This document shows positions 1-7,647 of a stretch of 64,000 bases of DNA, in pieces. Within the stretch, counting starts at the first letter, position 1, and each line of letters opens with the position of its first letter. The notes under the pieces are model-generated. The model saw nothing but the letters and a program-made list of their open reading frames with translations. It was not told the origin of the DNA and ran no database searches. The stretch comes from Paenibacillus sp. JZ16 (GTDB lineage: Bacteria > Bacillota > Bacilli > Paenibacillales > Paenibacillaceae): contig NZ_CP017659.1 in the NCBI RefSeq assembly GCF_015326965.1, positions 6,895,001 to 6,959,000 on the forward strand, written 5' to 3'. The position numbers were made by a program, and so were the translations under genes.

Positions 1-266
1 AGAATTCCATCGGGCTGGCAGGGGTCATCATTATTTTGTTCCTATGCGCATTCCCTGCGATCAAGATCTTGACGCTTGCCTTGATATATAACATCGCGGC
101 GGCCGTCATGCAGCCGCTAGGAGACACCCCGATCGGCACCTGCCTGCAGACGATCGGGAAGACGATGCTGTATGTTTTTACAGCCTTGGCCGCAGTCAGT
201 ATGATGTTCTTCCTGGCCATAACGATTCTGCTCACGGCAGGCAACATTACCGTCATGATGAGGTGA
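1..266 (+). CDS. spoIIIAE: Stage III sporulation protein AE, C-terminal part
   Basis: Only the last 87 or so residues are in the window; the reading frame is open from position 3. What is seen is a very hydrophobic tail with about two membrane segments (LAGVIIILFLCAFPAIKI and a second around VFTALAAVSMMFFLAITI). SpoIIIAE is a polytopic mother-cell membrane protein of the SpoIIIA-SpoIIQ channel that links mother cell and forespore during engulfment. The assignment rests on this hydrophobic pattern and on the spoIIIAF, AG and AH genes that follow directly. The stop is followed by a 42-base gap with the spoIIIAF ribosome site AGGAGG at 295-300. Confidence 0.85.
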   Translation, partial: NSIGLAGVIIILFLCAFPAIKILTLALIYNIAAAVMQPLGDTPIGTCLQTIGKTMLYVFTALAAVSMMFFLAITILLTAGNITVMMR

Positions 267-308
267 GGCAGAACATAGAAGGCGGCCAATGCTTAGGAGG
301 AATGGCGA

Positions 309-1030
309 ATGGACTGGCTTGGAGGTTGGTTGAAAAGCGTCATCATGGTGGTTCTCTTTGCAGCCTTCGTTGATTTGATACTGCCCGGCAAGGCGCTTGA
401 ACGGTACGCCAGATTAGTCTTGAGCCTGTTGATTCTGCTTACGCTGCTTAGCCCGATTATCGCATTGATAACGGATCCCCCGAGAATCAACTGGCGATGG
501 AGCTGGAGCGGCAGGAGAAAGGGCTGCCGGAAGAGGTTCAGCTGGAGCATATTCTGGCACAGGCCGAGAAGCTGAAGGAAACGCAGCAGAGCCAAAGCCT
601 TCAGTGGGCAGGCAATGAATTAGCCCGGGTGATGAAAGAAGAGATTGCGGCAGAAACGGGGGAAGCGGTCCAGGAGGTCAAGGTGGTGCTGGCTGCAGTT
701 GCTGGGCAGGACAAGGGATATGCAGGCGCTGCGATACGCTCCGTTGACGTAAGGCTGGTTGGAGGTGAATCGGAGAATGCAGAGGTAGACAAAAGGGAGG
801 GTAAGGAGCCCATCAGCATAGAACCCGTGGATTCCGTTCAGGTGAATGTTGAATCCATGCAATCGGAACGGGATGAGAAGGCAGCGGTGAAAGAGAATGC
901 AGAAGCAGTGAGCAAGGCCGAAGAAGCAAGAGCAGACCCGGTTCGGGATTACATTAGCCGCCGGTGGGATTTAGAGCCGGATCTGATCACGATATACATG
1001 CCAGGGCAGGAGCAGGATAAAAAGCTGTAG
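309..1030 (+). pseudogene. spoIIIAF: Stage III sporulation protein AF, split by an apparent frameshift
   Basis: SpoIIIAF is a small membrane protein of the SpoIIIA complex. The N-terminal half (from ATG 309, ribosome site AGGAGG at 295-300) has two membrane segments, WLKSVIMVVLFAAFVDLILP and LVLSLLILLTLLSPIIALI, and then runs out of frame. The soluble C-terminal half (rich in Glu and Lys, ending at 1030) lies in the -1 frame. The shift falls at a run of five C at 477-481 (GATCCCCCGAG). One extra C would give a single protein reading ...ITDPPENQLAMELERQEK, about 240 residues. This is either a sequencing/assembly error in a homopolymer, a real mutation, or less likely a programmed shift. Neighbouring spoIIIA genes are intact. 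Confidence 0.85.
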
Positions 1031-1041
1031 CGGAGGTGAGG

Positions 1042-1689
1042 ATGATGGGAAATTGGTTGAAGCGGTTGGAGCAATGGCTTGGCGGAGGAGCTGGCGGAGC
1101 AAGAAAAATGCAAACCTTCAGATGGTTGATCATTCTAGGTCTGATCGGCGTCGCGATTATGCTGTTCAACTCCTTCGTCAATGTGAAGAAGCTGGATCAT
1201 GAGAATATCGGCCGCGAGCCGCCGCCGGAGTCTGCAGCGGTCTCAACGCCCCAAAGCGGGACTTCAACCAGCGGCGGCGGTGAGTTCGAAAGTATCGAGC
1301 AGGATTTTGAAAGTCGCACCAAAACCATGCTGGAACAGATTGTTGGGGTTGGGGCCGTCGATGTCATGGTGACTGTGGAATCTACAGAAGAGCTGGTCGT
1401 CCAGCGAGATATGAAAGATACCCAGGAGCTGACGGAGGAAACCGATGCTAACGGAGGTAAGCGCCATGTAACAAGTTATCAGCGAGACGGCCAGATTGTC
1501 ACCTATGAATCATCCGGGGAAGAAACCCCAATCGTCACCAAGAAGATCAAGCCTCAAGTCCGGGGTGTGCTCGTCGTAGCCAAGGGAGCCGAGAATGATG
1601 TTGTAAAGAGCTTGATCGTGGATGCGATCCAGCGAGGCCTCAATGTCCCGTCTTATCGTATATCCGTTGTCCCGCGTAAACAGGAATAA
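1042..1689 (+). CDS. spoIIIAG: Stage III sporulation protein AG
   Basis: SpoIIIAG forms a ring in the intermembrane space of the mother cell-forespore channel. About 215 residues: short basic cytoplasmic N-terminus, one membrane segment near residues 30-48 (FRWLIILGLIGVAIMLFNSF), a Pro/Ser/Gly-rich linker, then the ring-building (RBM/YscJ-like) domain, ending VVPRKQE. A GTG at 1036 is in frame, but it is part of the ribosome site GGAGG (1032-1036), so ATG 1042 or 1045 is the likely start. It follows spoIIIAF by 11 bases and belongs to the same operon. Confidence 0.93.
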   Translation: MMGNWLKRLEQWLGGGAGGARKMQTFRWLIILGLIGVAIMLFNSFVNVKKLDHENIGREPPPESAAVSTPQSGTSTSGGGEFESIEQDFESRTKTMLEQIVGVGAVDVMVTVESTEELVVQRDMKDTQELTEETDANGGKRHVTSYQRDGQIVTYESSGEETPIVTKKIKPQVRGVLVVAKGAENDVVKSLIVDAIQRGLNVPSYRISVVPRKQE

Positions 1690-1754
1690 CCGCAGCCAAT
1701 CGAATGATCCGATCATTCGTGCCAAGGTTTTCATTTAAAGGAGGAAACGTTCAG

Positions 1755-2627
1755 ATGAATAACAAAAGACAAACCATATGGTTAGTATCCATGCTTAGTT
1801 TGATGGTCATCCTGTCAGCTTATTATTTATTCACCGACGATTCGGGAACGAAAGCGCCGCCGGTTGCCGAGAGCACGCAAGTGGACGGTCAGAAGCCGGG
1901 CGCTGGACAAGAAGCAAACGGAACCGCAGGCGCTGGCGACGAGCTGGTTGTGAACGAAGTGCTTGAAGAAGGCACTGACGGTGACTCCGGTGCCAATGAG
2001 CAAGGCACTGATACGAGCGATACAGGTGCGGCCGGCACGGAAGATCCTGCAGAAGCAACACAAGGTGAGCAAGGGGATCAAGGAAAAGCCAGCGGTGAAG
2101 CTGGAAAAACGGAAGAGCCGGAAGTGAAGGAATCCCAAGAGGGGGCCGAGAACTCCAAAGACGCTAGCAGCACAGGCAAAGAGGGAGCCGAGGAGTCCAA
2201 AGACACAAGCAGCACCAGCAACGGAAAGAAAACGGATGAAGAAGTGCTGGAGCAAGTGGCGGCCAATGCAACATCCGCAGCAGCTCAGTTGGAGTCCTAT
2301 AAATTGGACCGCTCTCAAAAAAATATGAAATTATACGATGAGTTAATGACAAAGATCGACAATCATGAGAACAAGCCGGAGCAAACAGCTCAAGCAACCG
2401 AGCAGCTGAAAGCGGCCGAAGCAAAAGAGGAAGTGATTCTCAGCATCGAAGAAGCGCTGCAGCAGCAATACGGCAACGCCGTTGTGAAGGAAGAGAGCGA
2501 GAAGTATAATGTGGTCGTTCTGAGTGAAAAACTCGATGCCAAAGGTGCAGCCGGCATCGTGAGTCTTGTGATGAAGGAATTGAAGGTTTCGCCGGATAAA
2601 GTAACCGTTCAATATGTTGCGCCATAA
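1755..2627 (+). CDS. spoIIIAH: Stage III sporulation protein AH
   Basis: SpoIIIAH sits in the mother-cell membrane and docks with forespore SpoIIQ through its extracytoplasmic domain. 290 residues from ATG 1755, chosen because AAAGGAGG lies at 1737-1744; an upstream in-frame ATG at 1704 has no such site. One membrane segment (IWLVSMLSLMVILSAYYLF), then about 120 residues of low-complexity acidic sequence rich in Gly, Glu, Ser and Thr with near-repeats of the kind EESKDTSST, and a C-terminal ring-building domain ending KVTVQYVAP. The linker is long compared with the roughly 218-residue B. subtilis protein. It is the last gene of the spoIIIA operon. Confidence 0.92.
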   Translation: MNNKRQTIWLVSMLSLMVILSAYYLFTDDSGTKAPPVAESTQVDGQKPGAGQEANGTAGAGDELVVNEVLEEGTDGDSGANEQGTDTSDTGAAGTEDPAEATQGEQGDQGKASGEAGKTEEPEVKESQEGAENSKDASSTGKEGAEESKDTSSTSNGKKTDEEVLEQVAANATSAAAQLESYKLDRSQKNMKLYDELMTKIDNHENKPEQTAQATEQLKAAEAKEEVILSIEEALQQQYGNAVVKEESEKYNVVVLSEKLDAKGAAGIVSLVMKELKVSPDKVTVQYVAP

Positions 2628-2672
2628 GCTTGTCTGCAGATTTCAACATAAATCACGGATATACGATAAACC

Positions 2673-2704
2673 GAAAGAGTCTAAGGATTGCCTTGGGCTC
2701 TTTC
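2673..2704 (+). terminator. Possible terminator after spoIIIAH
   Basis: GAAAGAG (2673-2679) pairs with CTCTTTC (2698-2704), with an inner AAGG/CCTT pairing. The following TATTTC is only weakly T-rich, so termination may be inefficient. Confidence 0.45.
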
Positions 2705-2728
2705 TATTTCGCTCGATTGTGATATAAT
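2701..2728 (+). promoter_or_regulatory. Probable promoter of accBC
   Basis: A perfect -10 TATAAT is at 2723-2728. The best -35 at 16 bases is TTTCTA (2701-2706), which is poor. It lies 67 bases before accB and just after the spoIIIA terminator, the expected place for the fatty-acid operon promoter. Confidence 0.5.
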
Positions 2729-2795
2729 ACTCTAAGCTATTGACTGACTGTCCTAAGCAAGGGCTTCCAAGAAAGTGAAGGAGTGAACGTCGATA

Positions 2796-3299
2796 ATGTT
2801 TAAATTAAACGAAATCAAGGAACTTATTAAGCTGGTGGATCAAACTTCCGTGCATGAACTGGAAATTGAGAGCGAAGGTACACGCTTATCCATTAAGAAA
2901 CCCAATGCAGCCGAGGTTGTTAACAACTATCAGGCAGCGCCGCAAGCGTATATACCGGCACAGCAAATGATGGCACCACAGATCGTACAGCCGAATACGG
3001 CAAATCAAGCACCTGCAGCGGCACCACAGCAGGATTCAGTGGAAGATAGCAACAGCTCATTACATAAAATCGTATCACCGATGGTAGGAACCTTCTATCG
3101 TTCCCCATCGCCTGAGGCCGGGCCGTTTGTCAGTCCCGGGGACAAGGTGACTGAGAAATCGACGGTCTGCATCATTGAGGCCATGAAACTGATGAATGAA
3201 CTGGAAGCAGAGATCAAAGGCGAAATCGTAGAGGTTCTCGCTCAGAACGGTCAACTTGTAGAATTCGGGCAGCCTCTGTTTCTGGTGAAGCCGGAGTAA
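2796..3299 (+). CDS. accB: Biotin carboxyl carrier protein of acetyl-CoA carboxylase
   Basis: AccB carries the biotin that shuttles carboxyl groups from biotin carboxylase (AccC) to the carboxyltransferase (AccAD), making malonyl-CoA for fatty acid synthesis. 167 residues, usual length. The N-terminal helix region is followed by an Ala/Pro/Gln-rich mobile linker (about residues 45-80) and the C-terminal biotinyl domain. The biotinylation motif EAMKLMNE is present with the acceptor lysine near residue 131. The protruding thumb typical of AccB (SPSPEAGPFVSPGD) is also present. AAGGAGTGAAC precedes the ATG. accC follows after 54 bases. Confidence 0.97.
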   Translation: MFKLNEIKELIKLVDQTSVHELEIESEGTRLSIKKPNAAEVVNNYQAAPQAYIPAQQMMAPQIVQPNTANQAPAAAPQQDSVEDSNSSLHKIVSPMVGTFYRSPSPEAGPFVSPGDKVTEKSTVCIIEAMKLMNELEAEIKGEIVEVLAQNGQLVEFGQPLFLVKPE

Positions 3300-3353
3300 T
3301 ATGGAGGGACTCGCCAAGAACGAGAGTCGCAAGAGTCCGAAGGAGGTTACTGC

Positions 3354-4697
3354 ATGACATTTCAAAAAGTGCTTATCGCGAACCGGGGAGAGATTGCCGT
3401 CCGTATCATCCGGGCTTGCCGGGAACTTGGCATCGCAACGGTTGCCGTATATTCAGAGCCGGACCGGGAATCCCTGCATGTTCGCTTGGCGGATGAGGCC
3501 TACTGCATCGGCCCTACGTTATCGAAAGACAGCTATTTGAATTTTACCAATATCATGAGCGTGGCCACACTGACCGAGTGTGACGCCATACATCCCGGTT
3601 ACGGCTTTTTGGCCGAGAACGCGGATTTCGCGGAGATTTGTGAATCCTGCAACATTACCTTTATCGGTCCTTCCGCTGACGCGATCAACCGTATGGGAGA
3701 CAAGGCTGTTGCGAAGCAGACGATGAAGGATGCAGGTGTTCCGGTTATTCCGGGATCCGACGGATTGGTCGAGGATCTGAATGAAGCCGTTATGCTTGCA
3801 CGCGATATCGGATATCCCGTCATTATCAAGGCTACTGCAGGTGGCGGAGGTAAGGGTATTCGGATCGCCGAGGATGAAGAAACGCTGGTTAAACAGATTA
3901 CAAACGCACAGCAGGAAGCTCAGAAGGCCTTCGGCAATGCAGGCGTATATCTGGAAAAATATCTGACCGGCATGAAACATGTAGAGATTCAAATTATCGC
4001 CGACAAACATGGCAACGCCGTGCATCTCGGGGAGCGTGACTGTTCTGTGCAGCGCCGGAGACAAAAGCTTGTTGAGGAAGCTCCTTGTCCGGTGCTAAGT
4101 GAAGAGGTACGCAGCCGGATGGGCGAAGCCGCCGTTCGTGCCGCGAAGGCCGTTAATTATTCCGGTGCAGGAACGCTTGAATTTTTGCTCGGCCAGGACG
4201 GTCAGTTCTACTTCATGGAGATGAACACGCGGATTCAGGTAGAGCATCCGGTGACCGAGATGGTGACCGGGGTTGATCTGATTCAGGAAATGATCTCCGT
4301 TGCCGAGGGCAACACGCTCTCTTTCACTCAAGAAGAAGTCGTTATTAACGGCTGGTCCATTGAGTGTCGGATTAATGCCGAGAATCCGGACAAGGGCTTT
4401 ATGCCTGCCCCTGGAACCATTCAGTTCTATTTGCCGCCAGGAGGTCCTGGCGTGCGGGTAGACAGTGCGGCATATCCCGGTTATACCATTTCGCCTTATT
4501 ATGATTCGATGATTGCCAAGCTGATTGTATGGGCGCCGACCCGCGATGAAGCCATCGCCAAGATGAAGCGCGCTTTGGCCGAATTCGAGATTGAAGGGAT
4601 CTACTCAACCATCCCGTTCCATCAGAAACTGATGAACCATCCTACCTTCTTGAAGGGTGACTTTGATATTAAATTTTTGGAAGAAAATGAGATTTGA
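3354..4697 (+). CDS. accC: Biotin carboxylase subunit of acetyl-CoA carboxylase
   Basis: AccC uses ATP and bicarbonate to carboxylate biotin on AccB. 447 residues, typical length. The N-terminal preATP-grasp domain begins [20 protein letters not shown]; the glycine-rich ATP loop is GGGGKGIRI; the catalytic stretch [18 protein letters not shown] is intact. Ribosome site AAGGAGG just upstream of ATG 3354. Two-gene unit with accB, as in B. subtilis; yqhY downstream appears to have its own promoter. Confidence 0.97.
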   Translation: MTFQKVLIANRGEIAVRIIRACRELGIATVAVYSEPDRESLHVRLADEAYCIGPTLSKDSYLNFTNIMSVATLTECDAIHPGYGFLAENADFAEICESCNITFIGPSADAINRMGDKAVAKQTMKDAGVPVIPGSDGLVEDLNEAVMLARDIGYPVIIKATAGGGGKGIRIAEDEETLVKQITNAQQEAQKAFGNAGVYLEKYLTGMKHVEIQIIADKHGNAVHLGERDCSVQRRRQKLVEEAPCPVLSEEVRSRMGEAAVRAAKAVNYSGAGTLEFLLGQDGQFYFMEMNTRIQVEHPVTEMVTGVDLIQEMISVAEGNTLSFTQEEVVINGWSIECRINAENPDKGFMPAPGTIQFYLPPGGPGVRVDSAAYPGYTISPYYDSMIAKLIVWAPTRDEAIAKMKRALAEFEIEGIYSTIPFHQKLMNHPTFLKGDFDIKFLEENEI

Positions 4698-4701
4698 AAC
4701 C

Positions 4702-4741
4702 TTTGGCCAAGTTTGTCATAAACTTGGCCAAATGGTATAGT
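4702..4741 (+). promoter_or_regulatory. Promoter of yqhY embedded in a double palindrome
   Basis: TTGTCA (4713-4718) and TATAGT (4736-4741) are spaced 17 bases, a good housekeeping promoter. The -35 sits in a perfect 13-base inverted repeat, TTTGGCCAAGTTT (4702-4714) against AAACTTGGCCAAA (4720-4732). Inside it are two copies of the self-complementary octamer TTGGCCAA, 21 bases apart (two helical turns). This looks like a repressor site over a promoter. It could instead act as an RNA hairpin in accC read-through transcripts; no T run follows. Confidence 0.6.
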
Positions 4742-4815
4742 ATGAGTAATAAGAGCGCATGCCTTATGCAGTTCAGGTGCATCCGCTAACTTATTCCGAA
4801 AGGTGTGTTGAGACA

Positions 4816-5229
4816 ATGGCGGAAACTTTGCCTACAGAATTTGAACGTACAGATATCGGTGAGATTCAGATTGCACCGGAGGTTATTGAAGTCATCGCTG
4901 GACTTGCTACGGTAGAGGTGCGTGGGGTTGCAGGGATGAGCGGAGGCTTTGCAGGCGGCATTGCCGAACTGCTCGGACGCAAGAATTTATCCAAGGGTGT
5001 CAAAGTGGAAGTTGGACAACGGGAGGCTGCTGTTGACGTATCCGTTATCGTGGAGTATGGCCATCGTCTTCCTGAAGTAGCCGGAGAAATCCAGCGCAAC
5101 GTGAAACGTTCGATCGAGAATATGACAGGGCTTACGGTAATTGAAGTCAATGTACATATTCATGATGTCCATTTCATGAAAGCCGTGGAGAAGACGGAAG
5201 AATTGGATCTTGCTCAACGCGTGAAATAG
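4816..5229 (+). CDS. yqhY: Asp23/Gls24 family protein (YqhY-like)
   Basis: A 137-residue soluble Asp23/Gls24 protein. Family signs are the opening GEIQIAPEVIEVIAGLATVEVRGV and the later YGHRLPEVAGEIQRNVKRSI and VIEVNVHIHDVHF segments. B. subtilis has the same gene directly after accBC, where YqhY affects acetyl-CoA carboxylase activity; the same role is inferred here from position. ATG 4816 is chosen because the family alignment starts there and AAAGG lies upstream; an earlier in-frame ATG at 4759 has no ribosome site. Confidence 0.9.
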   Translation: MAETLPTEFERTDIGEIQIAPEVIEVIAGLATVEVRGVAGMSGGFAGGIAELLGRKNLSKGVKVEVGQREAAVDVSVIVEYGHRLPEVAGEIQRNVKRSIENMTGLTVIEVNVHIHDVHFMKAVEKTEELDLAQRVK

Positions 5230-5300
5230 AATAGTTTCAGGCTAGCCCTGGGCAGCGATGTCGAGGGTTTCATCTAATTTTAAGGAGGCTGTGCTGAATC

Positions 5301-5840
5301 GTGGCCAAAATAATGGACAGACTTTTGCTGTTTATCTACAGCTTAAGTATCGGTGTTATATCCGTAGTTGCCATCCTCCTGTTGAGTGGCGCTGTTCCGT
5401 ATGAATTAACGAGTGTTCAGGAACAACGCCTTTTCTGGGCTGGAATTATCGTAGCTGCGGTTTTGTTTTTACTGAGCATCCGTTTCTTCTTCATCTCCGT
5501 AAGGCGTGATCGCTCGAACCTGAATTCCATTGATCAGCGCACGGAATTTGGCGACATCCAAATCTCTGTGGAGACGATCGAGAATCTCTGCCTGAAGGCG
5601 GCTTCGCGCGTCCGGGGAGTCAAGGATTTGAAATCCCGGATCAAGGTATCCCAATCGGGTCTTGATATTGCGATTCGTGCCGTGGTTGATGGTGAGGAAT
5701 CCATTCCTACACTGACAACGGAAGTGCAGAAGCAGGTGCATGACTTTGTTGAAGATACAACAGGAATACCCGTGTCATCCGTATCCGTATATATTGCTAA
5801 CGTGGTTCAGGCACCAAGCTTCAAGAGCCGCGTGGAATAG
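5301..5840 (+). CDS. amaP: Alkaline shock response membrane anchor protein AmaP
   Basis: AmaP anchors Asp23-type proteins at the membrane. 179 residues: two N-terminal membrane segments (LLLFIYSLSIGVISVVAILLL and FWAGIIVAAVLFLLSI) followed by an Asp23-like C-terminal domain (GDIQISVETIENLCLKAA..., ending VVQAPSFKSRVE). Start is GTG 5301 with TAAGGAGG at 5281-5288. It sits between yqhY and a DUF2273 gene, the usual trio, so YqhY may be its partner (inference). Confidence 0.9.
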   Translation: MAKIMDRLLLFIYSLSIGVISVVAILLLSGAVPYELTSVQEQRLFWAGIIVAAVLFLLSIRFFFISVRRDRSNLNSIDQRTEFGDIQISVETIENLCLKAASRVRGVKDLKSRIKVSQSGLDIAIRAVVDGEESIPTLTTEVQKQVHDFVEDTTGIPVSSVSVYIANVVQAPSFKSRVE

Positions 5841-5855
5841 AGGTGAGCTTCCCCA

Positions 5856-6089
5856 ATGCCTTGGAAAGAAATATGGGAGAGTCACAGAGGAAGAATTGCC
5901 GGGGTGACCGGCGGGCTTGTGTGCGGACTGATTTACTTATTATCCGGTTTTTGGGATATGCTGTTCTTTGCATTAGTGGTATTTATCGGCTATATATTTG
6001 GCAAGCGCAAGGATCTGAAGGAAGGTTCCATGTTCCACTTTCAGGAATGGGGACGATGGCTTTCCGAGCGCTGGCGGCCGTTTAAATGA
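5856..6089 (+). CDS. DUF2273 small membrane protein
   Basis: 77 residues, MPWKEIWESHRGRIAGV then two closely spaced hydrophobic segments (GGLVCGLIYLLSG, MLFFALVVFIGYIFG) and a charged tail with Trp-rich end. This is the DUF2273 family that accompanies AmaP and Asp23 proteins; molecular role unknown. Ribosome site GAGGTGA overlaps the amaP stop region, so translation may be coupled. Confidence 0.85.
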   Translation: MPWKEIWESHRGRIAGVTGGLVCGLIYLLSGFWDMLFFALVVFIGYIFGKRKDLKEGSMFHFQEWGRWLSERWRPFK

Positions 6090-6091
6090 AC

Positions 6092-6178
6092 CCTGTGATA
6101 TGCTTTCTCCGGAAAAAATGCTGAGGACAGGTGTCGTGCGCCTTTTTTGCGGAGAGAGATATTCACAGGTTTTTTTTT
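6092..6178 (+). terminator. Terminator with unusually long stem before nusB
   Basis: CCTGTGATAT..CTCCGGAAAAAA (6092-6117) pairs with TTTTTTGCGGAGAGAGATAT..CACAGG (6143-6169) with few mismatches, followed by nine T (6170-6178). It ends the yqhY-amaP-DUF2273 unit. Confidence 0.8.
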
Positions 6179-6265
6179 GGCGTTTTAATTGTTGTCAAGT
6201 CTTGACGGCAAATGGATCATACTAATTAGAAAAATGGATTCAGCAGGGTCCACAGGAGGAACAAA

Positions 6266-6724
6266 ATGAAAAGACGTGTAGCAAGAGAGATTGTCGTTCA
6301 AAGCCTGTACCAGATGGAGATGAACGAAGTCGACAGTGTGGAAGCCGTGTCGATGCTGCTCTCGGAAGCGGCCGAAGAAAATGAGACCGAGCGGGTCATC
6401 GGCGACGAAGTTCAAATGAAGGAGTATGTGCTGCAATTGGTCAATGGAACATGGGAATCCAAGGATTCGATTGATGCACTGCTCGCTCATTATTTGAAAG
6501 GCTGGCAGGTAAGTCGTCTTTCCCGTGTGGATCGTCAAATCCTGCGTCTGGCTGTATATGAACTGACATCCCGTGAAGATGTGCCTGGCAAGGTAGCTGT
6601 GAATGAAGCGATTGAGTTGTCCAAGCATTTCGGAACCGAGGAATCAGGGAAGTTCGTCAACGGTGTACTGGGCCGGATGATTCAGGAGCTGGATCAAGTC
6701 AAGGTGAAGCTGCGTCAGTCTTAA
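6266..6724 (+). CDS. nusB: Transcription antitermination factor NusB
   Basis: NusB binds boxA RNA with NusE/S10 in rRNA antitermination. 152 residues, all-helical, with the typical opening MKRRVAREIVVQSLYQME and the conserved SRVDRQILRLAVYELTSR and VAVNEAIELSKHFGTEES segments. Ribosome site GGAGGAAC ahead of ATG 6266. First gene after a strong terminator, so it likely heads the nusB-folD-xseA-xseB-ispA unit. Confidence 0.96.
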   Translation: MKRRVAREIVVQSLYQMEMNEVDSVEAVSMLLSEAAEENETERVIGDEVQMKEYVLQLVNGTWESKDSIDALLAHYLKGWQVSRLSRVDRQILRLAVYELTSREDVPGKVAVNEAIELSKHFGTEESGKFVNGVLGRMIQELDQVKVKLRQS

Positions 6725-6785
6725 TCTGTACGCTTAAGCTAAGCTTGAATCGGCATCATTCAATCATAATGGAGGAGAGATTAGG

Positions 6786-7646
6786 ATGACAGCAGCAACG
6801 ATAATTAGCGGAAAACAGATTTCTGAAGAAATTCGCAAGGGGATTGCGTTAGAAGTAGAACAATTGTCCAAGCAGAATGTACGTCCTGGTTTGGCTGTTG
6901 TACTTGTAGGTGATGATCCGGCTTCGCATGTTTACGTTCGCAACAAGGAGAAGGCATGTCAGGATCTGGGCTTTTATTCCGAGGTGCACCGTCTTTCCGC
7001 GGAATCCAGCCAGGAAGAAGTGCTGGCGCTCGTGGACAAGCTTAACGCACAGGAATCCATTCACGGAATTTTGGTCCAGCTCCCATTGCCAAAGCACATC
7101 CATGAGAAGGCCGTCATTGATGCGATCGCAGTGGAAAAGGACGTGGACGGTTTCCATCCAGTTAATGTGGGTAACCTCGTAATAGGCGATGACAGTCTGC
7201 TGCCATGCACGCCTGCCGGCGTGATTGAAATGATCAAGCGGACAGGCATCGAGATTGCAGGCAAGCATGCGGTTGTAATCGGGAGATCCAACATCGTTGG
7301 CAAACCGGTATCACTTCTCCTCCAGCGCGAGAACGCCACCGTTACGATGTGTCACTCTCGCACGGGGAATATGGCTGAAATCGCTCGCCAAGCGGATATC
7401 CTGGTCGTTGCAATTGGCAGAGCGAATATGATTGATGCCAGTTATGTGAAGCCGGGTGCTGTTGTAATTGATGTCGGCATGAACCGTTTGGAGAACGGGA
7501 AGCTTGCCGGGGACGTGGACTTTGAGAGCGTGAAGGAAGTGTCCGGTCCGATTACTCCGGTTCCTGGAGGCGTGGGCCCTATGACCATCACGATGCTCAT
7601 GCAGAATACCTTGATAGCCGCCAAAAGGCTCAATGGGTTGAGCTGA
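6786..7646 (+). CDS. folD: Methylenetetrahydrofolate dehydrogenase/cyclohydrolase
   Basis: FolD interconverts methylene-, methenyl- and formyl-tetrahydrofolate using NADP. 286 residues, usual length. Seen: the substrate-binding YVRNKEKAC (containing the catalytic Lys), the [11 protein letters not shown] signature, [13 protein letters not shown], the Rossmann motif [16 protein letters not shown], and [16 protein letters not shown] near the end. GGAGGAGA lies ahead of ATG 6786. The xseA ATG follows the stop after one base. Confidence 0.97.
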   Translation: MTAATIISGKQISEEIRKGIALEVEQLSKQNVRPGLAVVLVGDDPASHVYVRNKEKACQDLGFYSEVHRLSAESSQEEVLALVDKLNAQESIHGILVQLPLPKHIHEKAVIDAIAVEKDVDGFHPVNVGNLVIGDDSLLPCTPAGVIEMIKRTGIEIAGKHAVVIGRSNIVGKPVSLLLQRENATVTMCHSRTGNMAEIARQADILVVAIGRANMIDASYVKPGAVVIDVGMNRLENGKLAGDVDFESVKEVSGPITPVPGGVGPMTITMLMQNTLIAAKRLNGLS

Positions 7647-7647
7647 T

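Noticed and set aside
477..483. Programmed -1 frameshift in spoIIIAF
   Set aside because: CCC CCG lacks the usual slippery heptamer and no strong hairpin follows; an error or mutation is simpler.
1827..2318. 163-codon antisense frame in spoIIIAH
   Set aside because: Arises from the low-complexity Glu/Gly/Thr linker on the other strand.
5843..6085. 80-codon frame overlapping the DUF2273 gene
   Set aside because: Poorer start and composition than the frame at 5856, which shows the membrane pattern of the family.
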